5,368 nt of DNA, from the NCBI GenBank assembly GCA_002697005.1, contig NZUD01000018.1, positions 8,555-13,922 on the forward strand. Direction: 5' to 3'. Within the stretch, counting starts at the first letter, position 1, and every line of letters begins with the position of its first letter. Below are positions 1-5,368 of this stretch, in pieces. The DNA is from Chloroflexota bacterium. Lineage in GTDB: Bacteria > Chloroflexota > Dehalococcoidia > UBA3495. The translations under genes and the position numbers were made by a program. The notes beneath the pieces were generated by a model. The model ran no database searches. It saw only the letters and a list, made by a program, of their open reading frames with translations, and was not told where the DNA came from.

Positions 1-833
1 TTCCGGCCCATGGCCCATTGGTCTGTGATAGTCAGGTGGTGGGGACAGACCTCGGCTGTAACCGCAAGCCCTCTGGCTTTAGCGTCGCGAAGCAGCGGAA
101 CGCTGCCGGCAGTGCTGAGATGGGCCACATGGAGGAGTCCACCGGTAGCCTCAGCCAGGGCGATGTCCCTGGCAATCATAGCCTCTTCCGCAGCAGCAGG
201 TATACCCTCCAATCCCAGATGCGTCGCCACCGGGCCTTCGGCCATCACGCCGTTACAGGAGAGGGATTTGTCTTGGCAGTGGTTACTAATCGGCAGCCCC
301 AGGTCCCGACTGTAGACCAACGCTAACCGCATGAGGTTGGCGTCGTAAACCGGATCGCCGTCGTCGCTGAAGGCCACCACACCGGCGCTGGCAAGTTCTT
401 CCATCTCTGACAGCTCGTGGCCTTCACGTCCCTTAGTGACGCACCCGATGGGCAAAACCCGCACCACAGAGCCTTGTCTGGCTCGCTCATGGATGAATTC
501 AACCACTGCGGCATTATCTATAGGAGGATCTGTATTGGGCATGGCGCATAGGGTGGTGAACCCTCCCTTTGCGCCTGCCTTGGAGCCAGCGACAATGGTC
601 TCTTTATACTCAAAGCCCGGCTCTCTCAGATGACAATGCAGGTCTATGAAACCAGGACAGGCCACCAAACCGGTACCATCGATGACAAGACTGTCTTCTG
701 GTATTCGATCGAGGTCTAATCTGCCAGCGGCGACAATCTCTCCACCGGCAATCAACAAATCACCCACCAAATCCAACTGCCCATTAGGGTCAATTATCCT
801 GGCCTGGCGAATCACAATGTTATTGTTTTCCAC
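1..833 (-). CDS. pyrC: Dihydroorotase, class I (3' end beyond window)
   Basis: Cyclises N-carbamoyl-L-aspartate to dihydroorotate, the third step of de novo pyrimidine synthesis, in the cytosol. I translated 277 residues in an open frame that runs off the left edge; the family is usually about 420-430 residues, so roughly a third is missing. Visible motifs are DLHCHLREPG (residues 64-73, with metal-binding His66 and His68 and substrate-binding Arg70), AMPNTDPP (97-104), FSDDG (155-159, the metal Asp), NHCQD (184-188, metal His185), LGLEGIP (206-212), HVAHLST (235-241, metal His) and EVCPHHLTITD (261-271). The GTG start is forced: a TGA lies immediately upstream in frame (834-836), no ATG occurs until deep inside conserved sequence, and GAGGGA sits 7 bases before the GTG. 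It begins 37 bases after the pyrB stop, so it is the third gene of the pyrRBC operon. HCQD replaces the commoner HCED; the metal His is kept, so activity is expected. Confidence 0.95.
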   Translation of the reverse strand, partial: MENNNIVIRQARIIDPNGQLDLVGDLLIAGGEIVAAGRLDLDRIPEDSLVIDGTGLVACPGFIDLHCHLREPGFEYKETIVAGSKAGAKGGFTTLCAMPNTDPPIDNAAVVEFIHERARQGSVVRVLPIGCVTKGREGHELSEMEELASAGVVAFSDDGDPVYDANLMRLALVYSRDLGLPISNHCQDKSLSCNGVMAEGPVATHLGLEGIPAAAEEAMIARDIALAEATGGLLHVAHLSTAGSVPLLRDAKARGLAVTAEVCPHHLTITDQWAMGR

Positions 834-840
834 TCACCGC

Positions 841-846
841 TCCCTC
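841..846 (-). promoter_or_regulatory. Ribosome binding site of pyrC
   Basis: GAGGGA on the minus strand, 7 bases before the GTG at 833. It supports this unusual start, which directly follows an in-frame TGA. The site lies in the short pyrB-pyrC gap, so pyrC has its own translation signal and need not rely on translational coupling. Confidence 0.7.
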
Positions 847-870
847 TATGTGTCTATCCATTATCTGAGC

Positions 871-1893
871 CTAAGCCTCTTGGCCGGGTCCGATGGTCAG
901 TTTGTAGAGCAGTGCCATGCGCACGGCCACACCGTTAGTCACCTGGTCTTCGATCACAGAGTTACCGCCGTGAGCGATGTCATTGCTAATCTCTATGCCT
1001 TCGTTCATAGGCCCTGGGTGCATAACCACAACGCCAGGTTTGGCTCGCTCCAGCCTTGAATCAGTGACCTGCCAACGGCGGATGTACTCCCTCAAGCTGG
1101 GCAGGAAACCGGCGTTCTGCCGTTCCCGCTGCAGGCGCAAAGCCATGACTACGTCCGCGTCTTCGATGGCCTCGTCCAGGTCAGTCTTAACCTCCACCAG
1201 CGATGCAAAGAGCGACCGTGCCAGGTTGGCACTGGGACGTATCAGGTCCGGCGGCATCAGTGTGGCTGGCCCTGAGAGGACCACTTTGGCGCCCATCTTG
1301 GCGAACCCCCAGATATCTGAACGGGCGACCCGACTGTGAAGCACATCTCCAACGATTACAACCTTCTTCCCCTCAAGGCTACCGAGCTTGTCTTGAACCG
1401 TGTATAGATCCAGCAGCGCCTGCGTCGGGTGCGCGTGGAGGCCGTCGCCAGCGTTTATGACGCTCACTTTGTCTAGTTGCTGGGCCAACAGATGGGGTGC
1501 GCCAGAATGGGGATGCCGTATGACGATGGTGTCCACGCCCATGGCCTGAATAGTCAAACCAGTGTTCAACAGCGACTCGCCCTTCTCAGCGCTGCTACCG
1601 GAGGCTGACATGTTAATCACGTCAGCGCTTAGTACCTTCCCTGCCTCTTCGAAAGATATTCGGGTGCGGGTACTGGCCTCGTAGAACAAAGTGACTACCA
1701 CCTTGCCGCGGAGGGCAGGGACCTTCTTGATATCTCTTCCCAACACCTCTTTCATACTACGGGAAGAGTCCAAGACTTCGGCGATTTCCTTCTTCGAGAA
1801 ATCGTCAAGGTCCAATACGTGCTTTCTGGCCGCTGAATCCTGGGCCAGTAGGTCGGCAATTTCAAAGGCTTCTGTGGCTCTGGAGAGGCTCAT
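871..1893 (-). CDS. pyrB: Aspartate carbamoyltransferase catalytic chain
   Basis: Condenses carbamoyl phosphate with aspartate to carbamoyl aspartate, the committed step of pyrimidine synthesis. The 340-residue protein shows the carbamoyl-phosphate site YEASTRTRISFE (71-82, with STRTR at 74-78), the 80s-loop lysine in AEKGES (Lys104, donated to the neighbouring subunit of the trimer), HPTQ (155-158), GDVLHSRVARS (182-192), the aspartate-binding stretch ALRLQRER (251-258) and MHPGPMNEG (291-299). Typical chains are about 300-310 residues; the extra length is mainly an N-terminal tail of some 24 residues before KHVLDLDDF. The ATG is supported by AGGA about 9 bases upstream (1903-1906), and the next Met is residue 47, too far in. 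Ornithine carbamoyltransferase was considered, but the adjacent pyrR and pyrC and the HPTQ and HPGPMN motifs favour PyrB. No regulatory pyrI chain gene is visible nearby. Confidence 0.97.
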   Translation of the reverse strand: MSLSRATEAFEIADLLAQDSAARKHVLDLDDFSKKEIAEVLDSSRSMKEVLGRDIKKVPALRGKVVVTLFYEASTRTRISFEEAGKVLSADVINMSASGSSAEKGESLLNTGLTIQAMGVDTIVIRHPHSGAPHLLAQQLDKVSVINAGDGLHAHPTQALLDLYTVQDKLGSLEGKKVVIVGDVLHSRVARSDIWGFAKMGAKVVLSGPATLMPPDLIRPSANLARSLFASLVEVKTDLDEAIEDADVVMALRLQRERQNAGFLPSLREYIRRWQVTDSRLERAKPGVVVMHPGPMNEGIEISNDIAHGGNSVIEDQVTNGVAVRMALLYKLTIGPGQEA

Positions 1894-1935
1894 ATCAGTA
1901 ATTCCTAATTCTCCCCATTTCGTTTAGCCATTAAC

Positions 1936-2493
1936 TCATTCAACTTCATCAGTAAAGTCGTCGAAGACCAAAGCAACCTCGTCGGCGCCGTCAGTCTCCA
2001 ACAGCCTGACTTTCACACGCTCTTCGATAGCCGTTGGCAGGTTCTGGCCCACGTAATCCGCCCTAATCGGCAATTCTCTGTGACCTCGGTCCAGCAGGAT
2101 GGCCAGTTGAATCAGTTGCGGCCGGCCAAAATCCACCAGCGCGTCCATCGCGGCTCGGATGGTCCGGCCGGTATACAGGACGTCATCGACAAGAACCACC
2201 CGTTTTCCCTGGATACCTATGGGGATGTCCGTAGGCTGGAGCTTGGTCTGTGACTGGTCACGAACCCTAAGGTCGTCCCGGTAAAGGCTGACATCCAGAG
2301 TGGCCACCGGCACCTCGACACCTTCAAACTCCGCCAAATTGGCAGCAATTCGGCGTGCCAGATACACCCCTCTCGTGTGAATTCCCACAATAACGAGATC
2401 TTCCGCACCACGATTGTGCTCAAGTATTTCGTGGGCCACCCTAGTTAAGGCGCGCCGCACGTCCTCTTGGCTCATTATTTGTCGCTCTTGCAT
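1936..2493 (-). CDS. pyrR: PyrR: pyr mRNA-binding attenuation regulator / uracil phosphoribosyltransferase
   Basis: With UMP or UTP bound, this protein binds the leader of pyr mRNA and promotes termination; most family members also convert uracil and PRPP to UMP. From the start chosen here it has 185 residues, close to the usual 180. It shows [11 protein letters not shown] (13-23), GIHTRG (37-42), YRDDL (71-75), the PRPP-binding loop [13 protein letters not shown] (99-111) and [15 protein letters not shown] (135-149), nearly identical to Bacillus PyrR as I recall it. The frame stays open to an ATG at 2583, but that would place the leader terminator inside the gene and add a Cys-rich tail unlike the family, so it is rejected. 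The ATG at 2493 aligns with known N-termini and has TAGG 7 bases upstream; an ATG at 2475 is a weaker choice. First gene of pyrRBC; pyrB begins 42 bases after its stop. Confidence 0.97.
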   Translation of the reverse strand: MQERQIMSQEDVRRALTRVAHEILEHNRGAEDLVIVGIHTRGVYLARRIAANLAEFEGVEVPVATLDVSLYRDDLRVRDQSQTKLQPTDIPIGIQGKRVVLVDDVLYTGRTIRAAMDALVDFGRPQLIQLAILLDRGHRELPIRADYVGQNLPTAIEERVKVRLLETDGADEVALVFDDFTDEVE

Positions 2494-2500
2494 TCTCTTA

Positions 2501-2504
2501 CCTA
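2501..2504 (-). promoter_or_regulatory. Ribosome binding site deciding the pyrR start
   Basis: TAGG on the minus strand, 7 bases before the ATG at 2493, within a TAGGTAAGAGA context. It lies downstream of the terminator hairpin, as expected when termination decides whether pyrR is transcribed. The alternative ATG at 2475 has only a weak AAGAG before it. Confidence 0.5.
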
Positions 2505-2525
2505 GGTGAATCATCGGCGGACAAC

Positions 2526-2555
2526 AAAAAACCCTTGCCTTCAGCCGGCAAGGGT
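2526..2555 (-). terminator. Intrinsic terminator of the pyr leader (attenuator)
   Basis: In RNA sense a perfect 9-bp stem, ACCCUUGCC (2555-2547) with GGCAAGGGU (2539-2531), closes a 7-base loop GGCUGAA and runs into a run of six U (2531-2526). It ends about 32 bases before the pyrR start, so it cannot end the upstream vWA gene efficiently without also controlling pyrR. It is the classical position for PyrR-promoted attenuation. Its 5' half is also a target of the upstream antiterminator strand. Confidence 0.93.
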
Positions 2556-2625
2556 ATGAGCAAATCGCGCAATAGGTGCACAAGACGCACGCTGCGGAGA
2601 TTCGGGACGCTCTACTTTGCCAGCC
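2543..2625 (-). promoter_or_regulatory. Antiterminator pairing of the pyr leader
   Basis: GGCUGGCAA (2625-2617) can pair over 9 positions with UUGCCGGCU (2551-2543): seven Watson-Crick pairs and two G-U pairs. The first strand begins in the last four bases of the PyrR-binding motif, and the second takes up part of the 5' arm and loop of the terminator. Antiterminator and terminator therefore exclude each other, and PyrR bound to its motif would block the antiterminator. I found the pairing by hand; it was not folded by software. Confidence 0.75.
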
Positions 2626-2635
2626 TCACGGGACC
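2622..2635 (-). promoter_or_regulatory. PyrR-binding loop (anti-antiterminator)
   Basis: GGUCCCGUGAGGCU in RNA sense. The core UCCCGUGAGGCU (2633-2622) matches the known PyrR-binding consensus UCCNGNGAGGYU at every position; only the outermost base of the longer ARUCCNGNGAGGYU form differs (G for A). The flanking bases can close a short hairpin, G-U, G-C, C-G, C-G around the conserved loop, with the U unpaired. PyrR carrying UMP or UTP is expected to bind here and favour termination about 70 bases downstream. Confidence 0.88.
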
Positions 2636-2704
2636 GTCTTAAAAGTGTGGCCAAGTCTGACTAAGACCGGCCGCACGACCCACCGAGTATTCGATTGTCA
2701 GGTC

Positions 2705-2713
2705 ATTCTACCA
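2705..2713 (-). promoter_or_regulatory. Candidate extended -10 promoter for pyrRBC
   Basis: TGG followed by TAGAAT on the minus strand matches an extended -10 element (five of six bases to TATAAT plus the TGN). The -35 position at 17 bases spacing reads TTATGG, a weak match. It lies about 45 bases after the vWA stop and would start RNA near 2698, giving a leader long enough to hold the whole attenuator. Read-through from the vWA gene would pass through the same attenuator. Confidence 0.4.
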
Positions 2714-2757
2714 GAGCGGGGCCCTTTCCATAAGGGGGTTAACGGCCAGATTATTTA

Positions 2758-4788
2758 TTAGGCAGACACCCGTTTTCGGTGGTTGGTTACGTAGTCCACC
2801 AGCAGGTATTCACCAAGGTTGTCGGCGCTACTGTAGAAGGCGCGGCCGCTGTTGATACGGGTCATGCGCTCCACAAAGTTGACCAACTGGTAGTTGTTCT
2901 CCAGCATGAAGGTGTTGATCAAGATGTCTTCCTGGGTACAACGGCGCACCTCTTTAAGGGTCTCCAGTTCGGTACGGTGGCTGGGCGGATAGGCGAAGAA
3001 CGCCCGGTCGCCTTCCAGGTGGGCGGTGGGCTCGCCGTCGGTTACCACCAGTATCTGTCGAGTACCGCCCTTTTCCTTGGAAAGCAGCTTTCTGGAGAGT
3101 ACCAAGGCATGATGCAGGTTGGTGCCGGACACCCAGGAGTTCCAGCTGCATTTGGCCAGGTCCTCTTCTTTGATCTCACGCGCATAGTCCGAAAATCCTA
3201 CGATATGGAGGCTGTCTCTCGGGTATTGGCTTCGCATAAGTGCCATCAGAGCCAGAGTGACCTTCTTGGCCGCCTGCCAGTTGTTAAATAGGCCCATAGA
3301 TCGGCTTTGGTCTAACAACAGAACGGTTGAGGACCGGGTCATGTGCTCGTTCCGGTAAACTTCAAAGTCCTCCGGTCTAAGACGAACCGGCACTTGAGGG
3401 CCGCCTCGGAGCACGGCGTTCTTGACTGTAGCTTGCAGATCGACCTGGAAAGGATCGCCGAATTCGTAAATCTTAGTTTCACCAAGAAGGTCGCCATTAG
3501 CGCCACGGGCGTCCATCTGATGGTTACCCATGCGGTCTTTCTTCAGGTGGGTAAAGACCTCTTTCAGGGCTTTCTGGCCGATACGGCGGATGCCCCGGGC
3601 AGTTAGGTCCATCTTTTCGTTGTCAGTCACATAGCCCGATTCTTGAAGCATCTTCCGCAATCGGTCCAATTCGTCGTAGATGCGGCGGGCATCGTCACCC
3701 AAGAGTTCGGCTAGTTTGTCGGGGTCGATGTTTTCCATGTTCCCGGTACGCATGGCTTCTTGGAGGGATTGTTCTAGTTGGTCCAACTCCTGAAGGTCTC
3801 GCATCATCTCCTTCGCCTGTTCCATGGTCAGGCTATCCTCGCCAAGAAACGGGTACTGACGGCGCAGGTCGTCCATCGGCATCAGCTGTTCCATCAACGA
3901 TGCAAACTGAGCCATTGCCTGCTGGGTCTCTGGGTCGAAGGCTTGGGATAAGGCGTCTTCCATCTCGCGGCGGGCTTCCGGAGACATACTGTCCAGCATG
4001 GACTGAGATTGAGCCAACTGCTCTTGTAATTGCTGCATCAGCTCTTCAAAACTCTGAGGCGGATTGTCACCGAACATACCGCCGAATTGCTGCATGAATT
4101 TGTCGAAGTCCGGTTCACTACCGGACAACTTGTCTTTGATCATCTGGTTAAGCTGATCCATCATGTCTCGGGTAGCAGCCATGTCTTCAGGCGACATGCT
4201 CTTGATCTGGTCCATCATCTGCTGGCCCGTGTTCTGAGCCATCTGGCTCTTCAGCGAGTCTAAGAGTTCTTGGAACTTCTCCTGAGCTTCTGAGTCTATG
4301 AAGTCGTATTCCAAAAGCTCTTGAATCTGACCTCCGAGGCCTTCGGGGAGGTTGTCCAGCTTCCCTTGGTTGTTATCTGCGCGCTTCTTCAGCAGGTCGA
4401 GCAAACTCTGCTGTTGATCCTTGTCTTCACCATCGTCGGCGTCAACTTGGCCTTGGGCTTCGTCCAGCCGGCGTTTGATGCCTTCTCGTTCGGTTTTAAC
4501 GACCTCTTCCAAGCGTTCTTTGAGGTCATCTACCACCGAGTCCATGTTGTGTTGCTGGAGTTGCTGGCGGCGCTTGTTCTTTAGTTGTTCCATCAATTCG
4601 CGCAGGCCAGGCATCTGCTGCCCATCGCGATTCTGGGGCCCCTGGCGCATCATGTCCCGCAAGGCCTGCATAACATCGCCGTGGTTGAGGATATCTTCGG
4701 AGAGGAGGTCCATTAACTGGTCGGCGTCGAGTTCAAAAATCTGCTGGCTGCCGTCCCATTGGGAGTACCTACGTGTACGGTAGAGCAT
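2758..4788 (-). CDS. Large cytosolic vWA-domain (MIDAS) protein, function unknown
   Basis: A 676-residue protein without signal peptide or membrane segment. It starts with a short basic, aromatic stretch (YRTRRYSQWDGSQ, 3-15). Residues about 20-385 are helical and very rich in Gln, Met, Leu, Asp and Glu, with probable coiled coils and two SMSPE-headed segments (197 and 267). Residues about 386-485 are a conserved linker, and a vWA domain fills about 486-665. The metal site is complete: DQSRS (493-497), Thr556 in SGTNL, and Asp584 in TDGE. From memory it resembles COG4867 proteins such as mycobacterial Rv0959, of similar length and encoded beside a Mg-chelatase-like ATPase. That pattern suggests an adaptor working with a MoxR/chelatase-type AAA+ ATPase on an unknown client; no such ATPase lies in the window. 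The ATG is the first after an in-frame TAG (4800-4798) and has AGGA 7 bases upstream. A chelatase ChlD subunit is less likely because no AAA-like N-terminal domain is seen. Confidence 0.9.
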   Translation of the reverse strand: MLYRTRRYSQWDGSQQIFELDADQLMDLLSEDILNHGDVMQALRDMMRQGPQNRDGQQMPGLRELMEQLKNKRRQQLQQHNMDSVVDDLKERLEEVVKTEREGIKRRLDEAQGQVDADDGEDKDQQQSLLDLLKKRADNNQGKLDNLPEGLGGQIQELLEYDFIDSEAQEKFQELLDSLKSQMAQNTGQQMMDQIKSMSPEDMAATRDMMDQLNQMIKDKLSGSEPDFDKFMQQFGGMFGDNPPQSFEELMQQLQEQLAQSQSMLDSMSPEARREMEDALSQAFDPETQQAMAQFASLMEQLMPMDDLRRQYPFLGEDSLTMEQAKEMMRDLQELDQLEQSLQEAMRTGNMENIDPDKLAELLGDDARRIYDELDRLRKMLQESGYVTDNEKMDLTARGIRRIGQKALKEVFTHLKKDRMGNHQMDARGANGDLLGETKIYEFGDPFQVDLQATVKNAVLRGGPQVPVRLRPEDFEVYRNEHMTRSSTVLLLDQSRSMGLFNNWQAAKKVTLALMALMRSQYPRDSLHIVGFSDYAREIKEEDLAKCSWNSWVSGTNLHHALVLSRKLLSKEKGGTRQILVVTDGEPTAHLEGDRAFFAYPPSHRTELETLKEVRRCTQEDILINTFMLENNYQLVNFVERMTRINSGRAFYSSADNLGEYLLVDYVTNHRKRVSA

Positions 4789-4825
4789 CGCGCCTTCCTA
4801 AATTGAGGACGGGTGAATCTGGGCC

Positions 4826-4855
4826 ATCATACCCGGGGTTTTCCGACAATAGCAA
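4826..4855 (-). promoter_or_regulatory. Candidate promoter of the vWA gene
   Basis: TTGCTA (4855-4850) and TATGAT (4831-4826) are separated by 18 bases, matching the -35 and -10 consensus at four and five of six positions. A start near 4819 would give a leader of about 30 bases. It lies in the 82-base gap after the hydrolase gene, in which I see no intrinsic terminator, so co-transcription with that gene remains possible. Confidence 0.35.
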
Positions 4856-4870
4856 GGACGAAAGACCGGT

Positions 4871-5368
4871 CTAGATAACGTTTGCGCCGAGGATGTCTCT
4901 GAGATGAGATAGCGCCCAATCGTGGGCGTCGGATTTAAAGCTAGCCACACAATCAGCGGGCACTTCAACAGAATAGTCGCGGTTGCGGGCATCTGATGCA
5001 GTATGGAGAACACAGATGTCAGTGCAAACTCCGCAGATGATGACCTTGTCCGGATTCGCTGCGGACAGTCTGGCTTCCAAAGGCGTGTTGAAAAACCCGC
5101 TGTAGCGGTTCTTGGGAATTACATTGTCCTCAGTCACAAACCCTGAAAGTTCCGAAATGACGTGGGGCTCTTCTGTCCCTTTCACACAGTGAACCGGAAA
5201 TATCTGGAACTCCAGGTCTCCTGGGTCGTGGTGGTCCGATATGAAAAGTATTTTGGAGCCCTCCGCTTGCTGTCTGAGCAATAAAGCATGGACATTGGGG
5301 ATTATCTGCCTCGACTCATCTCCGCAATAAAGATTGTGGCCCGGCTCTAAGAACCCTTTAACCATGTC
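4871..5368 (-). CDS. pncA: Nicotinamidase-type cysteine hydrolase (5' end beyond window)
   Basis: Isochorismatase-fold amidase, most likely converting nicotinamide to nicotinate for NAD salvage. An ATG at 5365 is not the start: the preceding codon is GAC, giving DMVKGF, the usual catalytic-Asp strand of this fold, and the frame stays open to the edge. Only about 5-10 N-terminal residues should be missing. Numbering from that Asp (Asp1), the other catalytic residues are Lys86 in IPKNRYSGF and Cys119 in GVCTDICV; the expected metal ligands are Asp45, His47 (SDHHDP) and His60 (FPVHCVKGT). GVCTDICVLHTASDA and the ASF...H.WALSH tail closely follow Bacillus YueJ/PncA as I remember it. Keeping the metal ligands favours nicotinamidase over a plain isochorismatase or N-carbamoylsarcosine hydrolase. 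It ends 82 bases before the vWA gene on the same strand; no functional link between the two is evident. Confidence 0.88.
   Translation of the reverse strand, partial: DMVKGFLEPGHNLYCGDESRQIIPNVHALLLRQQAEGSKILFISDHHDPGDLEFQIFPVHCVKGTEEPHVISELSGFVTEDNVIPKNRYSGFFNTPLEARLSAANPDKVIICGVCTDICVLHTASDARNRDYSVEVPADCVASFKSDAHDWALSHLRDILGANVI

Larger units (their letters stand above)
2494..2698 (-). promoter_or_regulatory. pyrRBC leader with PyrR-responsive attenuator
   Basis: Untranslated leader of roughly 200 bases, from the inferred start near 2698 to the pyrR ATG. It holds, in order, a segment GUCUUA (2667-2662), its complement UAAGAC (2641-2636), the PyrR-binding loop, the first antiterminator strand, CGUCUU (2587-2582), the terminator hairpin and the pyrR ribosome site. 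AAGACG (2640-2635) can pair either with CGUCUU, enclosing the PyrR loop and leaving the terminator free, or (as UAAGAC) with GUCUUA, which is compatible with the antiterminator. I see no convincing leader peptide. The transcription start is inferred from the -10 element only. Confidence 0.8.

Noticed and set aside
646..1059. Open frame of 137 residues on the plus strand across the pyrB-pyrC junction
   Set aside because: Antisense to two clearly conserved enzymes, with no recognisable domain.
2494..2583. N-terminal extension of pyrR starting at the ATG at 2583
   Set aside because: It would translate the terminator hairpin, adds a Cys-rich 30-residue tail unlike PyrR proteins, and the ATG at 2493 aligns with known PyrR N-termini.
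2722..2736. Small hairpin CCCTT/AAGGG after the vWA stop as an intrinsic terminator
   Set aside because: Only a 5-bp stem with no U-tract on the minus strand (CCCCGC follows) and it overlaps the proposed promoter region.
2576..2761. Plus-strand frame of 61 residues covering the pyr leader
   Set aside because: The stretch is explained by the promoter and attenuator on the other strand; the frame has no recognisable similarity or ribosome site.
2779..3291. Open frame of 170 residues on the plus strand
   Set aside because: It lies wholly antisense to the conserved vWA domain, whose MIDAS residues are intact; a shadow frame.
4798..5013. Minus-strand frame of 71 residues overlapping the hydrolase end
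   Set aside because: Out of frame within the conserved C-terminal half of the nicotinamidase-like gene.
4871..5365. Treating the ATG at 5365 as the hydrolase start
   Set aside because: The codon just upstream is the Asp that begins the catalytic DMVKGF strand, so translation must start beyond the window edge.

Overview
The window is a bacterial chromosomal segment with all recognisable genes on the minus strand, so transcription runs from high to low coordinates. The order is: a nicotinamidase-type hydrolase (cut by the right edge), a large von Willebrand factor A (vWA) protein, a regulatory leader, pyrR, pyrB and pyrC (cut by the left edge). Coding density is high and base composition is moderate and even. 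No RNA gene, insertion sequence, CRISPR array or sign of recent transfer was seen. The taxon cannot be fixed from the sequence. A PyrR-controlled pyr operon beside a Q/M-rich vWA protein of the type I recall from Actinobacteria and Chloroflexi suggests a moderate-GC Chloroflexota-like bacterium; this is a guess.

Right part (2758-5368). The hydrolase keeps its catalytic Asp, Lys and Cys and its metal ligands, and closely resembles the Bacillus YueJ/PncA nicotinamidase as I remember it, so NAD salvage is the likely role. After 82 bases that hold a possible promoter comes a 676-residue cytosolic vWA protein. It has a long helical Gln/Met/acidic N-terminal part and a complete MIDAS metal site in the C-terminal vWA domain. 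Its usual partner in related loci, a MoxR/Mg-chelatase-like AAA+ ATPase, is not inside the window.

Middle (2494-2757). The only sizeable gene-free stretch is a well-formed pyrimidine attenuator. In the RNA sense it holds an extended -10 promoter, a full match to the core PyrR-binding motif (UCCNGNGAGGYU), a 9-bp antiterminator pairing that starts in that motif, and a perfect 9-bp terminator hairpin with a U-tract just before pyrR. Two extra complementary segments could lock the two alternative folds.

Left part (1-2493). pyrR, pyrB and pyrC are closely spaced (42 and 37 bases) and form one operon. PyrR senses UMP/UTP and promotes termination in the leader. PyrB makes carbamoyl aspartate, which PyrC cyclises to dihydroorotate. 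Later pyr genes probably follow beyond the left edge. The best-supported regulatory system is the PyrR attenuator; its class is well known, though this example has details worth checking. The least understood gene is the vWA protein.
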